A stretch of 6,456 nucleotides of DNA from Prevotellaceae bacterium UBA3849 (GTDB lineage: Bacteria; Bacteroidota; Bacteroidia; Bacteroidales; Bacteroidaceae): NCBI GenBank assembly GCA_002392645.1, contig DGHL01000045.1, forward strand, positions 1 to 6,456, given 5' to 3'. This document shows positions 5,369 through 6,456 of the stretch, in pieces; position 1 is the stretch's first letter, and each line of letters opens with the position of its first letter. The notes under the pieces were generated by a model. That model saw only the letters and a list, made by a program, of their open reading frames with translations, was not told where the DNA came from and did not search any database. Made by a program: the position numbers and the translations under genes.

Positions 5369-6302
5369 ATTGTTCAACGTAAGATTTGCGAAGTGCCAGC
5401 ATACGTTTATACAGTTTCCTGAACCATACGAGCAAGAAGGCAAAGAGTATTCGCGTTGACAGGATCCATGCAGCAGAGACGCCGGCAGCGGCAAAGACGA
5501 GGGTGTCCTCCAGCATTGAGTGATTCATTATAAGATGATAGTTCACCTCGTTAGCCTCCTCGCGCGTTATCTCTCCACGCTCTTCAAGGTCAAGCATCAT
5601 GGCAGAGCCATAGCTGATGCCGAGCACATTGCCCACAAGCCACAGGTACGAGGCATTCTCGGGCAATCCGAAGAAGAGCATCAACGGGCGCAGCGGTTGC
5701 GTAAGCATACGCATTATACCGAGCTTGTCGAGTATGCGCTGCAATACCATCAAGCCATATATCAGTCCGTAGATCATTGCGCACAGCTTCAGCGATGCCC
5801 ACAGCCACTGCTCTACCACCTCCCATACGGAGGCGATGCTGTCTGCCACCGGCATGGTAGTGAAAGGTTGCGGCATCTCAGGCAATACCAGGTTGAGGTA
5901 CAGTGCAGCGAGAAATGCTCCCACAATCCTCAGCACTGCCATCTTGAACGGCTTGGAGCCTACCTTCTTCACCACTGCACACTCCATGGGCAGTGCATGG
6001 CATATCAGCACCATGATGGCTATGATGGTGGCCTGGCGCAGGGTGAGGTGCATGCTCAGCATCACGGCAAGACATGCGTATGTGGTCACCGAGGCTCCCG
6101 TAAGGAAGGCTATGGCAGATGCTCCCGGCAGTCCCATGTATTGAAACAGCGGGTTAAGGTACTGCGCCACCCACTCTATCACGCCGTAATACTGCAGCAG
6201 TCGTACGGCAAGCGATATGGGTATCATAATCTTAAGCAGCCACAACGTAGTACGTGTGGCTGGCATAAAGGCGTCGCGCAAGATACTTAATATGCGTTTC
6301 AT
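5367..6302 (-). CDS. Nucleoside recognition (Gate) domain membrane protein
   Basis: 311 aa and strongly hydrophobic, with about eight membrane segments (roughly 20-38, 61-82, 87-105, 120-140, 165-187, 208-228, 258-275, 278-294). It appears to be two Gate domains in tandem. In the first half, LNPLFQYMGLP (49-59) is followed by a Gly/Ala-rich helix, then CHALPMECAVVKKVG (101-115). In the second, LRPLMLFFGLP (204-214) is followed by GNVLGISYGSAMM (224-236), then NHSMLEDTLVFAAAG (260-274). Gate domains occur in nucleoside transporters, SpmA/SpmB and FeoB, but the substrate of this standalone type is unknown, and nucleoside transport is not shown. The ATG at 6302 has no evident Shine-Dalgarno, and a 24-bp repeat lies 4 bp upstream. 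It converges on trhA across a shared terminator. Confidence 0.8.
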   Translation of the reverse strand: MKRILSILRDAFMPATRTTLWLLKIMIPISLAVRLLQYYGVIEWVAQYLNPLFQYMGLPGASAIAFLTGASVTTYACLAVMLSMHLTLRQATIIAIMVLICHALPMECAVVKKVGSKPFKMAVLRIVGAFLAALYLNLVLPEMPQPFTTMPVADSIASVWEVVEQWLWASLKLCAMIYGLIYGLMVLQRILDKLGIMRMLTQPLRPLMLFFGLPENASYLWLVGNVLGISYGSAMMLDLEERGEITREEANEVNYHLIMNHSMLEDTLVFAAAGVSAAWILSTRILFAFLLVWFRKLYKRMLALRKSYVEQ

Positions 6303-6306
6303 CTTA

Positions 6307-6330
6307 TAGGTGGGTTCTAAAAATTCCCAC
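6307..6330 (-). repeat. 24-bp inverted repeat, copy B
   Basis: This is the reverse complement of 90-113 with one mismatch (A at 6321 against the T expected). It lies 4 bp upstream of the ATG of the Gate-domain gene, so it would be transcribed in that gene's leader, where GTGGG and CCCAC could form a 5-bp stem next to the start codon. On its other side, 58 bp separate it from the 68-bp repeat. Confidence 0.75.
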
Positions 6331-6388
6331 GAGTTAAATTAGTTAATTACATGAATGGCATTATGTCATATTTTTGTTTTCTTTCGGT

Positions 6389-6456
6389 GCAAACTGTTAA
6401 CTTCTGCGGTCACATAGCCCGCTATGCTCCCTTATCAGTTAACATTTTGCCCTCGA
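6389..6456 (+). repeat. 68-bp intergenic repeat, right copy
   Basis: This matches 1-68 at 63 of 68 positions. Here the outer arms are perfect: TGTTAACT (6395-6402) pairs with AGTTAACA (6437-6444), 8 bp, enclosing the CATAGC/GCTATG inner dyad (6413-6418 and 6421-6426). The window ends at the last base of the repeat, so its right boundary and any flanking inverted repeat are out of view. It lies upstream of the Gate-domain gene; no TAnnTTTG promoter for that gene was found between 6303 and 6456. Confidence 0.85.

Noticed and set aside
5520..6290. 256-codon open frame on the plus strand opposite the Gate-domain gene
   Set aside because: Its translation is rich in His, Gln, Cys and Tyr without hydrophobic patterning or recognisable motifs, while the opposite strand encodes a clear membrane protein family. 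It is an antisense shadow.
1..6456. Whole window as a mobile island or integron cassette bounded by direct repeats
   Set aside because: No transposase, integrase or recombinase is present, the contents are core envelope and translation genes, and the repeat arms do not fit integron attC core sites (GTTRRRY/RYYYAAC).

Overview
The window looks like chromosomal DNA from the phylum Bacteroidota, most likely a Prevotella-type genus. Two promoters match the Bacteroidota consensus (TTTG-like -33, about 20 nt, TAnnTTTG -7). Several genes lack a strong Shine-Dalgarno sequence. The proteins read like Bacteroidota versions of lipid A, fatty-acid and envelope genes. Genus is an inference, since there is no rRNA or marker gene to settle it.

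Layout. Positions 1-113 are intergenic repeat DNA. From 111 to 1200, on the minus strand, lies a two-gene unit: an ECF sigma factor, then an overlapping single-pass membrane protein that is probably its anti-sigma partner. A 335-bp divergent intergenic region (1201-1535) carries a promoter in each direction and a small 15-bp tandem repeat. On the plus strand follow lpxH and dtd (1536-2761), a 111-bp gap with a second clear promoter, then fabK-like and lptB overlapping by 26 bp (2873-4586), and a hemolysin III/TrhA-family membrane protein (4664-5302). A bidirectional terminator at about 5331-5368 separates this run from a convergent minus-strand gene for a two-Gate-domain (nucleoside recognition) membrane protein (5367-6302). 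The last 154 bp are again repeat DNA.

How the genes fit together. LpxH makes a lipid A precursor, the FabK-like enzyme would supply saturated acyl-ACP, and LptB powers LPS export. This is therefore an envelope-biogenesis neighbourhood, with dtd (translation quality control) and the TrhA-like protein as passengers. The ECF sigma/membrane-protein pair diverges from lpxH; nothing in the sequence shows that it regulates the envelope genes.

The least ordinary feature is the repeat DNA at both ends. The first and last 68 bp are the same sequence in direct orientation (63/68 identical). Internal to each lies a 24-bp sequence present in inverted orientation (23/24), one copy overlapping a stop codon and the other a few bases upstream of a start codon. 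A simple reading is that the window begins inside one copy and ends inside another copy of a roughly 195-bp non-coding dispersed element with 24-bp terminal inverted repeats and a structured 68-bp core. I found no CRISPR array, tRNA, rRNA, transposase or defence system, and the coding content itself is ordinary.
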